Origin: Allohahella marinimesophila
GTDB taxonomy: Bacteria > Pseudomonadota > Gammaproteobacteria > Pseudomonadales > Oleiphilaceae
Assembly: GCF_039538005.1 (NCBI RefSeq)
Contig: NZ_BAABBO010000007.1
Span: 434,001-498,000 of the forward strand
Direction of reading: 5' to 3'
DNA: 64,000 nt
Shown: positions 36,506-46,285 of the stretch, piece by piece
Layout of the letters: each line of letters starts with the position of its first letter
How positions within the stretch are numbered: the stretch's first letter is position 1
The notes under the pieces: model-generated
What the model was told of the DNA's origin: nothing
What the model saw: only the letters and a program-made list of their open reading frames with translations
Database searches by the model: none
Program-made: the position numbers and the translations under genes

Positions 36506-37849
36506 ATGCAGATGTCGCTGGAGCAAACACTCGATAGTGTGCGTGAGAAAGATCCCCATCAGCCTGAATTTCATCAGGCTGTCGAGGAAGTCCTGTCAAC
36601 GCTGTGGCCCTTCATCGAGAAGTGCAAGGACTATCAGAAGCAGGGGCTGATCGAGCGCTTCGTCGAACCAGAACGCATCATTCAATTCCGTGTGCCGTGG
36701 GTGGATGACGCTGGCAAGGTTCACGTCAACCGCGGCTATCGGGTGCAGATGAACAGTGCCATCGGCCCGTATAAGGGTGGCTTGAGATTTCATCCTTCGG
36801 TCAATCTCAGTGTTTTGAAATTTCTCGCGTTCGAGCAGGTTCTGAAAAACTCACTGACAACGCTGCCACTTGGCGGCGGGAAGGGTGGGGCGGACTTCGA
36901 TCCGAAGGGCAAGAGCGACAATGAGGTGATGCGCTTCTGTCAGGCCTTCATGACCGAGCTCTACCGGCATATAGGGCCGGAAACAGATGTTCCAGCTGGT
37001 GACATTGGTGTGGGCGGCAGGGAAGTGGGATACATGTACGGCATGTACCGAAAACTGCGGAACGAAGTCACTGGCACTTTCACCGGCAAAGGACTGAGCT
37101 ATGGCGGCAGCATCCTCCGACCGGAAGCTACTGGCTACGGTCTGATCTATTTTGTCGAGGCTATGCTGAAAACGAAAAACAAGGAAATAGCTGGCCAGAA
37201 ACTCGCCATTTCAGGGTCCGGAAACGTCGCCCAGTTCACCGCTCACAAAGCTATCGAACTTGACGCGCTGGTGGTGACCATGTCCGACTCAGATGGCGTC
37301 GTTCACAACCCGGATGGCTTCACCATGGAACAATGGCAGTATCTGATGGAGCTGAAGAACGAGCGGCGTGGTCGCATCAGTGAGCTGGCGAAAAAGTTCA
37401 ATCTCAAGTTCGAAGAAGGTGCGAAGCCCTGGCAATATCGCTGCGATATTGCCTTGCCTTGCGCCACCCAGAACGAGCTCGATGTAGACGACGCAAAAAC
37501 GCTGCTCGATAACGGCTGTTTCTGCATCAGTGAAGGGGCCAATATGCCATTGACGCTGGAGGCCATCCATACGGTGCAGGAAGCGCGGATTCTTTACGCA
37601 CCTGGCAAGGCCTCCAACGCTGGTGGCGTAGCAGTCAGCGGCCTCGAGATGGCGCAGAATTCGATGCGACAGCACTGGTCGGAAGCTGAAGTAGACAACA
37701 GGCTGCACACCATCATGTCCTGTATCCACAAGGCTTGCGTGTCCTATGGCAAGGAGGACGAAGGCGAGTATACCGACTACGTGACTGGTGCCAATATCGC
37801 TGGCTTCGTCAAGGTTGCGGATGCCATGCTGGCGCAGGGCGTCGTTTGA
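36506..37849 (+). CDS. gdhA: Glutamate dehydrogenase (NADP-type)
   Basis: 447 residues with GGLRFHPSVNLSVLKFLAFEQ, the catalytic lysine block PLGGGKGGADFDPKGKS and the dinucleotide loop SGSGNVAQFTA. Length and motifs match hexameric GdhA, which makes glutamate from 2-oxoglutarate and ammonium. ATG 36506 has AAGAGG upstream; an in-frame TTG at 36500 is less likely. It is a separate unit after the nirK terminator. Confidence 0.96.
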   Translation: MQMSLEQTLDSVREKDPHQPEFHQAVEEVLSTLWPFIEKCKDYQKQGLIERFVEPERIIQFRVPWVDDAGKVHVNRGYRVQMNSAIGPYKGGLRFHPSVNLSVLKFLAFEQVLKNSLTTLPLGGGKGGADFDPKGKSDNEVMRFCQAFMTELYRHIGPETDVPAGDIGVGGREVGYMYGMYRKLRNEVTGTFTGKGLSYGGSILRPEATGYGLIYFVEAMLKTKNKEIAGQKLAISGSGNVAQFTAHKAIELDALVVTMSDSDGVVHNPDGFTMEQWQYLMELKNERRGRISELAKKFNLKFEEGAKPWQYRCDIALPCATQNELDVDDAKTLLDNGCFCISEGANMPLTLEAIHTVQEARILYAPGKASNAGGVAVSGLEMAQNSMRQHWSEAEVDNRLHTIMSCIHKACVSYGKEDEGEYTDYVTGANIAGFVKVADAMLAQGVV

Positions 37850-38003
37850 GACGTATAAGATTCAATGGAGACTGAACGCGATAGCTCAGGGCGCAAAATA
37901 AGTCCGGCCGCTGAGCTGAATGCAGTTGTAGCATGGTCAGCTGTGTATTAAATTGAAAACATAGATTTGAGATGAATTATAAAGTCAAAGTAGGAGTACA
38001 GTA

Positions 38004-38342
38004 ATGCGAAGATCATTCAGCACTGTAGTTGTGGCAGGTTTTACCGTTCTAGCAGGTCTGGCTTCCGTATCCGCACAGGCTGCCGATGCAGAGGCTGGAA
38101 AGGCCAAGGCAGCGGTGTGTGCCGCCTGTCATGGTCAGGACGGCATCGCTACCATTCCGATGTATCCCAACCTTGCAGGACAGAACGCCGCCTATATCAT
38201 CAGTGCCCTGACTGCTTACAAGAACAAGACCCGCACCGGTGGTCAGGCCGTCGTCATGCACGGTCAGGCCGCTGGCCTGAGCGAGGCCGACATGGCCAAT
38301 CTTGCAGCCTATTACGCCAGCCTCAAACCAGGTGGCAAGTAA
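38004..38342 (+). CDS. Small periplasmic class I cytochrome c (c553/c5-like)
   Basis: 112 residues with a signal peptide (SAQA-ADA), heme motif CAACH (Cys39, Cys42, His43) and probable axial Met85 (AVVMHGQAAGLSEADMANLAAYY). This is a monoheme electron carrier of the c553 type. Encoded one gene away from nirK, it may pass electrons to it, but that is inference. Confidence 0.9.
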   Translation: MRRSFSTVVVAGFTVLAGLASVSAQAADAEAGKAKAAVCAACHGQDGIATIPMYPNLAGQNAAYIISALTAYKNKTRTGGQAVVMHGQAAGLSEADMANLAAYYASLKPGGK

Positions 38343-38422
38343 ACCACGCTCCGTGATCAGATCAATGTCGACAGCATCAGGACAATGATGCTTCCCATAG
38401 TCAGGTAGGCATGGAGACTTCA

Positions 38423-38453
38423 CCTGGCAGCCACATGTACGGTGGCCGCCAGG
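38423..38453. repeat. Hairpin-forming inverted repeat after cytochrome c
   Basis: CCTGGC-A-GCCAC, loop ATGTACG, GTGGC-C-GCCAGG: an 11-bp stem with one mismatch, 80 nt after the cytochrome stop. No U-tract follows, so it could be a transcript-end stabiliser or a REP-like element. Confidence 0.45.
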
Positions 38454-38550
38454 CACATGCTTTCCAACATCCAGGCTGAAAGCAACAGAGACGTATTTCT
38501 CGTCAGCGACCAGATCCACGCGTCGTGCTAGAGTTCAGTTTTGATTCTGG

Positions 38551-40977
38551 ATGTCCCGAATGACCCCGACCAACACACCCGCTGACGAAATCCATCGTCT
38601 GGCAATTCTCGATAGTTATGGAATTCTCGACACACCCGTGGAGAAGTCATTCGATGATGTGGTCAGGTTATTGAGTCAGTTGCTCAATGTGCCAATTGCC
38701 GCAGTCAACCTCATCGCGGAGGGGCGGCAGTGGTTCAAGTCTGAGCTTGGACTGGGCACCCGCGAGATGCCACTCGACGATTCGATATGCAAATTTGCCA
38801 TACTTCAACCTGGGCAAATGATCATTCCGGATACCAAGAGCGACGTGCGTTTCGAGTGCAACCCTCTTGTGGTGGGCGACCCCGGCCTACGATTCTATGC
38901 TGGCGCCCGGCTGGAGACGTCTGAGGGTGTCGCGCTGGGCACGCTCTGTGCGCTTGATGTGAAGCCCAGGCCGGCAGGGCTTACAGAGCAGGAACAGTTC
39001 ATTCTCGACACGCTGGCGCAACAGATCATGAGTCAGATCGAGCTCAGAAAAGCCGTCATGGAGCAGCAACTGCTTTTTGGTCGGCAAATGGAGATTCAGC
39101 AGGAGCTTCAGGTCGAGCGCGACCAGAGTCGCCGGCTTCTGGAAGGCATGGACGAAGGCTTCGTCTTACTCGATAACGAATTTCGAATACGTCAGATCAA
39201 TGCAGGCGCTTTAAGATTCGAGGCATTTACTGCAGAGGACATCCTGGGAAAGACGCACTGGGAAGCATGGCCAGGATCCGAAGCACTGCCGCTGGCGGAA
39301 CATTATCGGCGCGCCATGAAAGACCGGCTGGCTGAAAGCTTTGAACAGCATCATGCCTTCGCTGACGGACGAAGTTGCTGGCTTGATGTGCGCGCTTATC
39401 CAGCTATCGATGGGCTTGCGATCTTTTATAGGGATATCACGCAGCGGAAAGAGGCCGAAAGCCGATGGCGCCAGACAGCGGATCGGCTGGAGTTTACCCT
39501 TAAAGCTGCCGAAATTGGTGATTGGGATCTCGATCTTGTCAATGACACTTCGTATCGTTCCTCGCGTCACGATCAGTGTTTTGGGTATTCGACGCCCATA
39601 GAACACTGGAGCATGAAGTCTTTTATCGAGCATGTTCACCCTGATGATCGAAACGAGGTGCTCAGCCGGTTTCAGTCATCGTTGGCGACGCAGACAGATT
39701 GGCAATTCGAATGTCGCGTGATATGGCCGGACGACAGTCTTCATTGGATTGCTGTTCACGGGAGTGTATATGGCTCCAATATCAAGCCCGAACGTATGAG
39801 TGGTATCGTTATCGACGTCACTGAGCAGAAGCGAACCGAGGAGGACCTGCGCCAGGCAGATCAGAAGAAGGATGAGTTTCTGGCTATGCTCGCCCATGAG
39901 CTCCGTAACCCGCTTGCACCAATCACTTCGGCTGCGGCCGTTCTGTCTGGAGCGAATATCGATACGCTGACGGTGCGGCGAACCAGTGCCATCATCGCAC
40001 GTCAGGCGAAACACATGACGAGCCTCATCGATGATTTGCTGGATGTCTCACGGGTGACTCGTGGCAACGTCGAGATCGAGAAAACGGAGACTGATCTAAA
40101 GGACGTCATTACTGACGCTCTGGAGCAGGTACGCCCCTTGATCGAAAAGCATCGACATCAATTAAGCGTTCAGCTGGCACCGGCCACTGCGACAGTGATC
40201 GGAGATCGCAAGCGCCTCGTCCAGATTACGACAAACCTGCTTAACAATGCTGCGAAATACACGCCAGATGGTGGCGAGATCAGGCTGGTACTGGCCACCA
40301 CCGCAGAGACTGTCGAGCTGTCAGTTATCGACAATGGCATTGGCATGAGTGCAGAACTCATCTGCAGTGCGTTCGAACTGTTTTCGCAAGGGCATAGAGG
40401 ACTTGATCGTAGTCAGGGTGGGTTGGGTATTGGCCTTGCGCTCGTTCGTAGCTTGTTGGCGCTGCACGGCGGGTCCATTGTCGGGTCCAGTGACGGCCCC
40501 GGGCAAGGCAGCACATTCAAAGTCGAATTGCCACGAGCTTGCCAGACAGGTACATCGGACCGGCAAATGGCTCATCATGACATGCGGCAGAGCCAGTCTT
40601 TGCGTATTGCCATCGTTGACGACAATGAGGATGCTGCTACAACGCTGGCACTCTTGCTGGAAACCCTCGGACATCAGGTGCTGACGACTTACACTGCTCG
40701 CGAAGCACTCGATAGCCTGGACGCTTTTTTACCTGATGTCTGTTTACTGGATATCGGCCTGCCCGATATGGATGGTTACAGTCTCGCTCGCTCGCTGCGT
40801 GTCGCACCCGCCACCACTAGCGCTGTGTTGATCGCGGTGACGGGCTACGCTCAGCAGAAGGATCGTCAGGAAGCATTTGCGGCAGGGTTTGACGATCTTT
40901 TCGCAAAGCCAGTGGATCTGCCTGCACTCAATCTATATCTGGCGCAGATTGCAAACCACAGGCTCCGCACTCTGTAA
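38551..40977 (+). CDS. GAF-PAS-PAS hybrid sensor histidine kinase
   Basis: 808 residues, no membrane helices: GAF (about 15-165), PAS (about 195-295), PAS/PAC (about 305-430), HisKA with phospho-acceptor His449 (LAMLAHELRNPLAPI), HATPase (about 550-665) and a receiver with Asp734 (LLDIGLPDMDG). It has no output domain or HPt, so phosphate must pass to a separate protein. The GAF opening (RLAILDSYGILDTPVEKSFDD) is the common soluble bacterial type. It converges on the integrase gene with 4 nt between stops. Confidence 0.9.
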   Translation: MSRMTPTNTPADEIHRLAILDSYGILDTPVEKSFDDVVRLLSQLLNVPIAAVNLIAEGRQWFKSELGLGTREMPLDDSICKFAILQPGQMIIPDTKSDVRFECNPLVVGDPGLRFYAGARLETSEGVALGTLCALDVKPRPAGLTEQEQFILDTLAQQIMSQIELRKAVMEQQLLFGRQMEIQQELQVERDQSRRLLEGMDEGFVLLDNEFRIRQINAGALRFEAFTAEDILGKTHWEAWPGSEALPLAEHYRRAMKDRLAESFEQHHAFADGRSCWLDVRAYPAIDGLAIFYRDITQRKEAESRWRQTADRLEFTLKAAEIGDWDLDLVNDTSYRSSRHDQCFGYSTPIEHWSMKSFIEHVHPDDRNEVLSRFQSSLATQTDWQFECRVIWPDDSLHWIAVHGSVYGSNIKPERMSGIVIDVTEQKRTEEDLRQADQKKDEFLAMLAHELRNPLAPITSAAAVLSGANIDTLTVRRTSAIIARQAKHMTSLIDDLLDVSRVTRGNVEIEKTETDLKDVITDALEQVRPLIEKHRHQLSVQLAPATATVIGDRKRLVQITTNLLNNAAKYTPDGGEIRLVLATTAETVELSVIDNGIGMSAELICSAFELFSQGHRGLDRSQGGLGIGLALVRSLLALHGGSIVGSSDGPGQGSTFKVELPRACQTGTSDRQMAHHDMRQSQSLRIAIVDDNEDAATTLALLLETLGHQVLTTYTAREALDSLDAFLPDVCLLDIGLPDMDGYSLARSLRVAPATTSAVLIAVTGYAQQKDRQEAFAAGFDDLFAKPVDLPALNLYLAQIANHRLRTL

Positions 40978-40981
40978 CGCT

Positions 40982-42229
40982 TCAGACCCGTCTGTTCTTG
41001 CCGGTAGCAGCCCGCTCCTTCATGTCAGACTGTATGTACACCCGATCGGTCGTGCCCATGCTGGCATGACCGAGATCATCGGCCATGTGCTTGAGCGGGC
41101 GGGTAGCAATATCCTGTGATGCACCTGTATGGCGAAGCCAGTGGGTTGTGGCATGGCGCAATTCCTTGGCATCGTTCTTGAAGCCATCGCTGACCATCTT
41201 GGCATAAGCGATATCGAAAGCATCCTGCACGAGTCTTGAAATTTGTCGACTGGTCAGGCCACCGCCGTTACGTGAGTTGAGCAGCGGCTCCTTGTCACCG
41301 GGGGCAGGGGGTTCTGGCATGTTGCGATACTCCCGGTAGCGCTGGATATAGGTCCACATCGCTTCCGAGACTGAAATGTCGCGTATCTTTCGGCCCTTGC
41401 CGAAGGCCTTGAACCACCAGTTGCCCTCATGGTCACGCCAGATATGTTCCCAGACAGGCACCCACTGCGTACGGTCTGATAGCTCAGAGATTCTTAGGTA
41501 GAGTGACTTCAGGCAGGCGATGATGAAGATCGTGCGCTCGAGCTCAGGCTGCTCCACCGCCGCTGCGCAGGTCGTTTCCAACACATAATCCCATTGCAGC
41601 GCCGACAAACGCTTGACCTGCTTCATCTGTGCATCCTTGATCAGATAGGGCGATGCCTTGCGAATGCCAGGTATCGGGTTTCCCAGGATCATGTCTTCCT
41701 GCACCATGTGATCGTAGAACACACTGATGGCGGAATAGGCGAGGGCGCTGCCACTATGGCTTGGCTTGTAACCCTTCTTCTCTTCAGCTGTAGTCTCGCG
41801 CGCAACGAAGGGCCGCCAGGCCGGGTTCACCGTATATTGATCAAGGTTGCTGTCGTAAATGAAGCGCTTCATTGTTGCAGTACCAATCCAGTGAAGCGGC
41901 GGCGAATGCAAAAAATCGAAGTAGTTTTCGATGTCCGAACGCTTGAGGTTCGACACTGGCCGTTCAGCGACGAGCCAGCTCCACAACAGAAAACGCTCAA
42001 CTTCATTTCTGAAACTGGTGAAGGTTTTCTCGCTCTTGCGCGAGTAACTCTTGAGGAAACGCTGCGCTCCGATAAAGTCGTCCTTCACCCCCGGCATGGC
42101 TTCGATGAGCTTTTTGAGCATGGTCAGGCTGCCAGGATATTGCTCGAGCATGGTCAATCCCATCGGCAACTTGACGAATACGCGATGCGTATCGAACAGC
42201 GGCTTGGCGGTAAAGCTCGGTTCTGACAT
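40982..42229 (-). CDS. Tyrosine recombinase / site-specific integrase
   Basis: 415 residues: an N-terminal SAM-like core-binding part (about 60-190) and a C-terminal catalytic domain with Arg in SLYLRISELSD, His-x-x-Arg in THWLRHTGAS, His in LGHASMGTTD and nucleophile Tyr in RVYIQSD. All catalytic residues are visible. It has no xis, phage genes or tRNA beside it and lies alone between two hybrid kinase genes. It could be a stranded integrase or a host recombinase acting elsewhere. Confidence 0.87.
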   Translation of the reverse strand: MSEPSFTAKPLFDTHRVFVKLPMGLTMLEQYPGSLTMLKKLIEAMPGVKDDFIGAQRFLKSYSRKSEKTFTSFRNEVERFLLWSWLVAERPVSNLKRSDIENYFDFLHSPPLHWIGTATMKRFIYDSNLDQYTVNPAWRPFVARETTAEEKKGYKPSHSGSALAYSAISVFYDHMVQEDMILGNPIPGIRKASPYLIKDAQMKQVKRLSALQWDYVLETTCAAAVEQPELERTIFIIACLKSLYLRISELSDRTQWVPVWEHIWRDHEGNWWFKAFGKGRKIRDISVSEAMWTYIQRYREYRNMPEPPAPGDKEPLLNSRNGGGLTSRQISRLVQDAFDIAYAKMVSDGFKNDAKELRHATTHWLRHTGASQDIATRPLKHMADDLGHASMGTTDRVYIQSDMKERAATGKNRRV

Positions 42230-42578
42230 TCGGTCTCACTGTAATTGGATGGCTGCGGAGGGGGCAGGCAGACTCATTGTAGACGAATGCAGCACCCATG
42301 TGGCACTGCCGCGAACGATCCAACGGAGGCGCACTTGTACCACGCCAGGCTTCTGCGAAATATCTGGCCCCTGACAATGAGCATCTACGGCAACAACCTC
42401 AGTAATACGCTGCCAGGCGATCCGCGACAGAAAAGACTACAGTTCGTGTATAACTAACAATCAAAGACTGGCTCGAGGGACTTTTCGATGCCTCCCCCTG
42501 TAGCCGTGGTCGGTCTTGCTGATTAACCCGGGTCGTTAGCCTCTAGCAGCACAATCGCTTCAGTGACCAACAGCTCAG
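42230..42578. other. Intergenic stretch between integrase and RsbRD-type kinase
   Basis: 349 nt with both flanking genes pointing away, so it should hold both promoters. I see no gene, terminator, clear dyad or att-like repeat in it. Confidence 0.5.
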
Positions 42579-44534
42579 ATGAAAAGGAGAGGGCATTTGC
42601 AGCTTCACGAGTTTATTACGAAGTCTATGGAAGCTATTTTGGTGGAGTGGGAGCAGTTTACCAAAACACTACCCCCTGGCCGACATATGAGCGTTATTGA
42701 GTTGCGTGATCACGCCGAGGAGATACTAGAGGCTATCGCACAGGACATGTCCGAGCATCAAAGTGATGAGGATCAGGAGAGCAAGTCGAAAGGCTCGGAA
42801 AAAAACGCCGCTTTTGAACCCTCTGCTCAAAAGCACGTCAGTACACGACTCGTGGAAGGTTTCGATTTTGATCAGATCGTCGCTGAATACCGGGCGCTGC
42901 GCGCCAGCGTCATCCGCCTATGGACGGATCAAATGCAAAGCGCGAGTATGGAAACACTGTATCAGCTCACTCGATTCAACGAAGCTTTGGACCAGTCGCT
43001 GACTTATGTCATCAAAGCCTATTCAGAGCAGACTGAAGAATCCCGCCAGGCTTTCGTCAAAGAGTTGCGCGAAAGCGATGAGCGCCATCGTTCCCTGGCA
43101 GACCTCTCTCCGGACGCGCTGTTTGTCAGTCTCGAAGGGCGCTATGTGTATGCAAACCCTGCCGCGGCTCATCTCCTTGGCGCCGAAGAGCCGCGAGATA
43201 TCGTGGGACTGTCGCCTTTCGAACAGCTTGACCAGGATGACCGTCCGCTGCTGCAAGTACAGATGCAAAAAGTCCAGCAGGACAGTAGCGCCAGTGACCG
43301 GGTGCAATATTGCTGGAAGCGGCTCGATGACACACCGGTCGCAGTGGAGGTATCCGCGGGCCCCGTGAACTGGGGTGGGCAAGCCGCAGTACAGCTCATC
43401 GCGCGCGATATTGGACAGCGAAAACGGGATGAAAAAGCGCTTCAGGATGTGGCGAAGCACAAGGATGAGTTTCTGGCCACACTGGCCCACGAACTGCGCA
43501 ACCCTCTGGCGCCTATACAGAGCGGCATAGACGCGCTCCGGCTGGCGAGCGATGGGCAGTCCACAGCTAGAACCCTGGACATCATGCAGCGACAAATGGG
43601 GCATATTATTCGCCTGGTTGATGATTTGCTGAATGTATCCCGGCTCAACCAGGGCAAGGTGAATCTGTGCCTGAAGGAAATGGACCTGGCTACAGCCGTA
43701 CACAATGCCCTGGAAGCCAATCACTCTATCCTCTATGCAGAGAACAGGCAGGTATCTGTCAGTCTATCGACAGAGCCTTTGATCGTGATGGCCGACCCTG
43801 TTCGACTTACCCAGATCATTGGCAACCTCTTGAGCAACGCGAGCAAATTTACCCTCGCAGATGGTCGCATTCAGATTTCAACATTCAGAACCGGGCAGCA
43901 GGCAAGAATCTGCGTGCGCGATAACGGTGTCGGAATTGCGCCCGACAATATCAATAAAGTCTTCCAGATGTTCATGCAGATCGATGAAGCTCGCATCGGC
44001 GGCATGGGGATTGGTTTGGCATTAGTACGCAACCTGGTGAATCTGCACGGTGGCACGGTTGAAGCGCACAGCAAGGGACTGGGGGAGGGGAGCGAGTTCA
44101 TCGTTTCCCTCCCACTACTCCAAGGTCAGGCGGAAAACATACCACTGGACAGTGAAAGCCCTTCAAAGCCCACTGACCATAAGCGCGTATTCATCGTAGA
44201 CGACAACAAGGATGCCGCGGCCACGCTCGCAGAACTTATGACATTTCTGGGCGTCCAGGTGCGAACGACTTCGGATGGCAAAAGCGCGCTAGAGCTCATG
44301 GATCAATTCCAGCCAGACCTGATACTGCTGGACATCGGCATGCCCGAAATGGATGGTTGTGAAGTGGCGAGGCGGATTCGGGCCAGGGAATATGGGTGGA
44401 CTATACGCATAGTCGCTGTAACCGGTTGGGGCCGAGAAGCAGATCGCCAACGTACACTCGAGGCAGGGTTCAATGATCACCTGGTGAAGCCCGTCTCCCT
44501 GAAAGATCTTGAGAAGATGATGGCAGCCTTGTGA
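42579..44534 (+). CDS. RsbRD-N/PAS hybrid sensor histidine kinase
   Basis: 651 residues: an N-terminal RsbRD-like helical sensor (LHEFITKSMEAILVEWEQF ... LDQSLTYVIKAY, about 8-150), PAS (about 170-285), HisKA with His304 (LATLAHELRNPLAPI), HATPase (about 405-520) and a receiver with Asp585 (LLDIGMPEMDG). No membrane helices. Its kinase and receiver halves closely resemble those of the GAF-PAS kinase 1.6 kb upstream, so the two are paralogues by domain order. It has no HPt or output domain. ATG at 42579; a downstream TTG is possible. Confidence 0.88.
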   Translation: MKRRGHLQLHEFITKSMEAILVEWEQFTKTLPPGRHMSVIELRDHAEEILEAIAQDMSEHQSDEDQESKSKGSEKNAAFEPSAQKHVSTRLVEGFDFDQIVAEYRALRASVIRLWTDQMQSASMETLYQLTRFNEALDQSLTYVIKAYSEQTEESRQAFVKELRESDERHRSLADLSPDALFVSLEGRYVYANPAAAHLLGAEEPRDIVGLSPFEQLDQDDRPLLQVQMQKVQQDSSASDRVQYCWKRLDDTPVAVEVSAGPVNWGGQAAVQLIARDIGQRKRDEKALQDVAKHKDEFLATLAHELRNPLAPIQSGIDALRLASDGQSTARTLDIMQRQMGHIIRLVDDLLNVSRLNQGKVNLCLKEMDLATAVHNALEANHSILYAENRQVSVSLSTEPLIVMADPVRLTQIIGNLLSNASKFTLADGRIQISTFRTGQQARICVRDNGVGIAPDNINKVFQMFMQIDEARIGGMGIGLALVRNLVNLHGGTVEAHSKGLGEGSEFIVSLPLLQGQAENIPLDSESPSKPTDHKRVFIVDDNKDAAATLAELMTFLGVQVRTTSDGKSALELMDQFQPDLILLDIGMPEMDGCEVARRIRAREYGWTIRIVAVTGWGREADRQRTLEAGFNDHLVKPVSLKDLEKMMAAL

Positions 44535-44607
44535 GATGCTGACATACTCAGCTGCCTGCACCGATCCGTCGGACTCTGTTTGGCTCGCTTGCGAGCTTGC
44601 CGCACCC

Positions 44608-45678
44608 TCAGGCCGGGAAACGGTCCCGCGTGCCATTGGCAAAGCGAACTAACATCAACATGAGTGGCACTTCGACCAGCACGCCAACCACTGTGGCCAG
44701 CGCTGCTCCGGATTGCAGGCCGAACAGGGCAATTGCTGCGGCTACGGCCAGTTCGAAAAAGTTGCTGGCCCCGATCATGGCACCGGGCGCAGCGATACAG
44801 TGGCGAACGTTCCATAATCTGGCCCAGCCATAGGCGATACAGAAAATCAGCACGGTCTGGATGATCAGAGGCACCGCAATCAGGGCAATATGCAGCGGGT
44901 TAGCCAGAATGACCTCCCCCTGAAAAGCGAAGAGCAGCACCAGGGTCACAATCAGCGCCGCTGGCGTGACCGGTCGCAGACGCTTCATGAACACGCCGTC
45001 AAACCATACCTTTCCAAGTCGGGCGATCAGTGTGCGCCTGGTCAGATAGCCAGCTGCCAGGGGGATCACGATATACAGCACTACGGACAGAATCACCGTA
45101 TCCCATGGCACCTGAATATCGGAAATGCCGAGCAGAAACACCACGATCGGCGCAAAGGCAAACAGCATGATCAAGTCGTTTACCGATACCTGAACCAGTG
45201 TATAAGCGGCATCGCCCCTGGTGAGGTAGCTCCAGACAAACACCATGGCGGTACAGGGCGCAGCCCCCAGCAGAATGGCACCAGCCAGATATTCGCTGGC
45301 GAGTTGCGGCGGAATCAGCGACTCGAACACTACCATGAAAAAGAACCAGGCGATGGCGAACATGGTGAAGGGCTTGATCAGCCAGTTCACGATAGTGGTG
45401 ATCGCCAGGCCTTTCGGTTCCTTTCGGACATCGAGTACGGCACCGAAGTCGATCTGCGCCATCATGGGAAAGATCATCGCCCAGATCAGAATCGCGATGG
45501 GGATCGACACCTGGGCGTATTCGAAGCGTGACAGGGCTTCGGGCACAGCGGGCGCCAGTTGACCCAGCGCAACGCCGATAACGATGGCCATTGCCACCCA
45601 GACTGACAGGTAGCGCTCGAACAGGCCCATGCCGCCGGAGGCATCCTCCACGGGGTTGTAGTCGGTCTTGGTGGTCAT
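44608..45678 (-). CDS. ACR3-family arsenite efflux permease
   Basis: 356 residues from ATG 45678 (GAGAGGAC upstream; the open frame runs on to 45741). About ten membrane helices and the ACR3 signature GAAPCTAMVFVWSYLTRGD with the essential Cys. It exports As(III) with the proton gradient. No arsR or arsC lies next to it. An FNR-like site (45713-45726) sits 35 nt upstream of the ATG. Confidence 0.92.
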   Translation of the reverse strand: MTTKTDYNPVEDASGGMGLFERYLSVWVAMAIVIGVALGQLAPAVPEALSRFEYAQVSIPIAILIWAMIFPMMAQIDFGAVLDVRKEPKGLAITTIVNWLIKPFTMFAIAWFFFMVVFESLIPPQLASEYLAGAILLGAAPCTAMVFVWSYLTRGDAAYTLVQVSVNDLIMLFAFAPIVVFLLGISDIQVPWDTVILSVVLYIVIPLAAGYLTRRTLIARLGKVWFDGVFMKRLRPVTPAALIVTLVLLFAFQGEVILANPLHIALIAVPLIIQTVLIFCIAYGWARLWNVRHCIAAPGAMIGASNFFELAVAAAIALFGLQSGAALATVVGVLVEVPLMLMLVRFANGTRDRFPA

Positions 45679-45712
45679 CTGTGTCCTCTCAGATTGATCG
45701 TTGGTTTCTGCG

Positions 45713-45726
45713 TTGATCCAGGTCAA
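45713..45726 (-). promoter_or_regulatory. FNR-like half-perfect box upstream of acr3
   Basis: TTGAT-CCAG-GTCAA, 9 of 10 bases of the FNR/Anr consensus, in the 107-nt gap between acr3 and the broken DUF6544 gene. Its position so near the acr3 start would suit repression or a chance match. Confidence 0.35.
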
Positions 45727-45785
45727 TGCATGAGATGTCATGATGGTCTAGAACAGACCAGGCTCCGGTCATGGGAAAGTACAGT

Positions 45786-46279
45786 ATGAAATACATTATT
45801 GTCATTTCGCTCATATTAATTCTTGGACTGCTGGCGTTAGGGCTACTGACAGTGCTGGATCGAAGCGCTGATCGTGCTGAATGGAAGCGGCTGACGGTCG
45901 CTACGCAGCCGAGGCCGTAGTCTGGTCGCCAGCGGCCCTGTTGCCTGGACCAGGTATCACATGGGCAGCCGTGGACGACGACACCGCCCACGTGACCATC
46001 CGCCACGGCGACCTCAGCCAGGCGGTAGACGTTAGGGTCGATAAAGAGGGCAAACCTGTCGCTGCATCGTTCCAGCGCTGGAGCAACGCAAACCCCGACA
46101 AGGTCCATCGCTTGCAGCCTTTTGGCGCCGTCATGTCAGACTTCCGCGAAGTCGCTGGCTATCGCTTGCCGTTTCATGTGGAGGCGGGCAACATGTTTGG
46201 CACCGATGACTATTTCCCTTTCTTCATAGCCAATGTGACGGCGATCCGCTTTCCAAAGACAGGAGGAACTGGCCCGTGA
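45786..46279 (+). pseudogene. DUF6544-family protein, internally deleted and out of frame
   Basis: An N-terminal piece starts at ATG 45786 (MKYIIVISLILILGLLALG, a membrane anchor, then DRAEWKRLTVATQP) and stops at TAG 45918-45920. A C-terminal piece in another frame runs from about 45899 to 46279. It has RYAAEAVVWSPAALLPGPG, WAAVDDDTAHVT and SDFREVAGYRLPFHVEAG, matching the C-terminal half of DUF6544 (former DUF6920) proteins. The expected middle region is absent. I conclude a deletion joined the two ends in different frames; the 132-codon C-terminal frame from ATG 45881 is not a gene on its own. Confidence 0.75.
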
Positions 46280-46285
46280 AGCAAC

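Noticed and set aside
41594..42226. A 210-residue plus-strand protein inside the integrase gene
   Set aside because: Antisense shadow of the integrase, which has all catalytic residues.
45881..46279. An intact small gene of 132 residues
   Set aside because: It is the out-of-frame C-terminal half of a DUF6544 protein whose N-terminal part lies just upstream.
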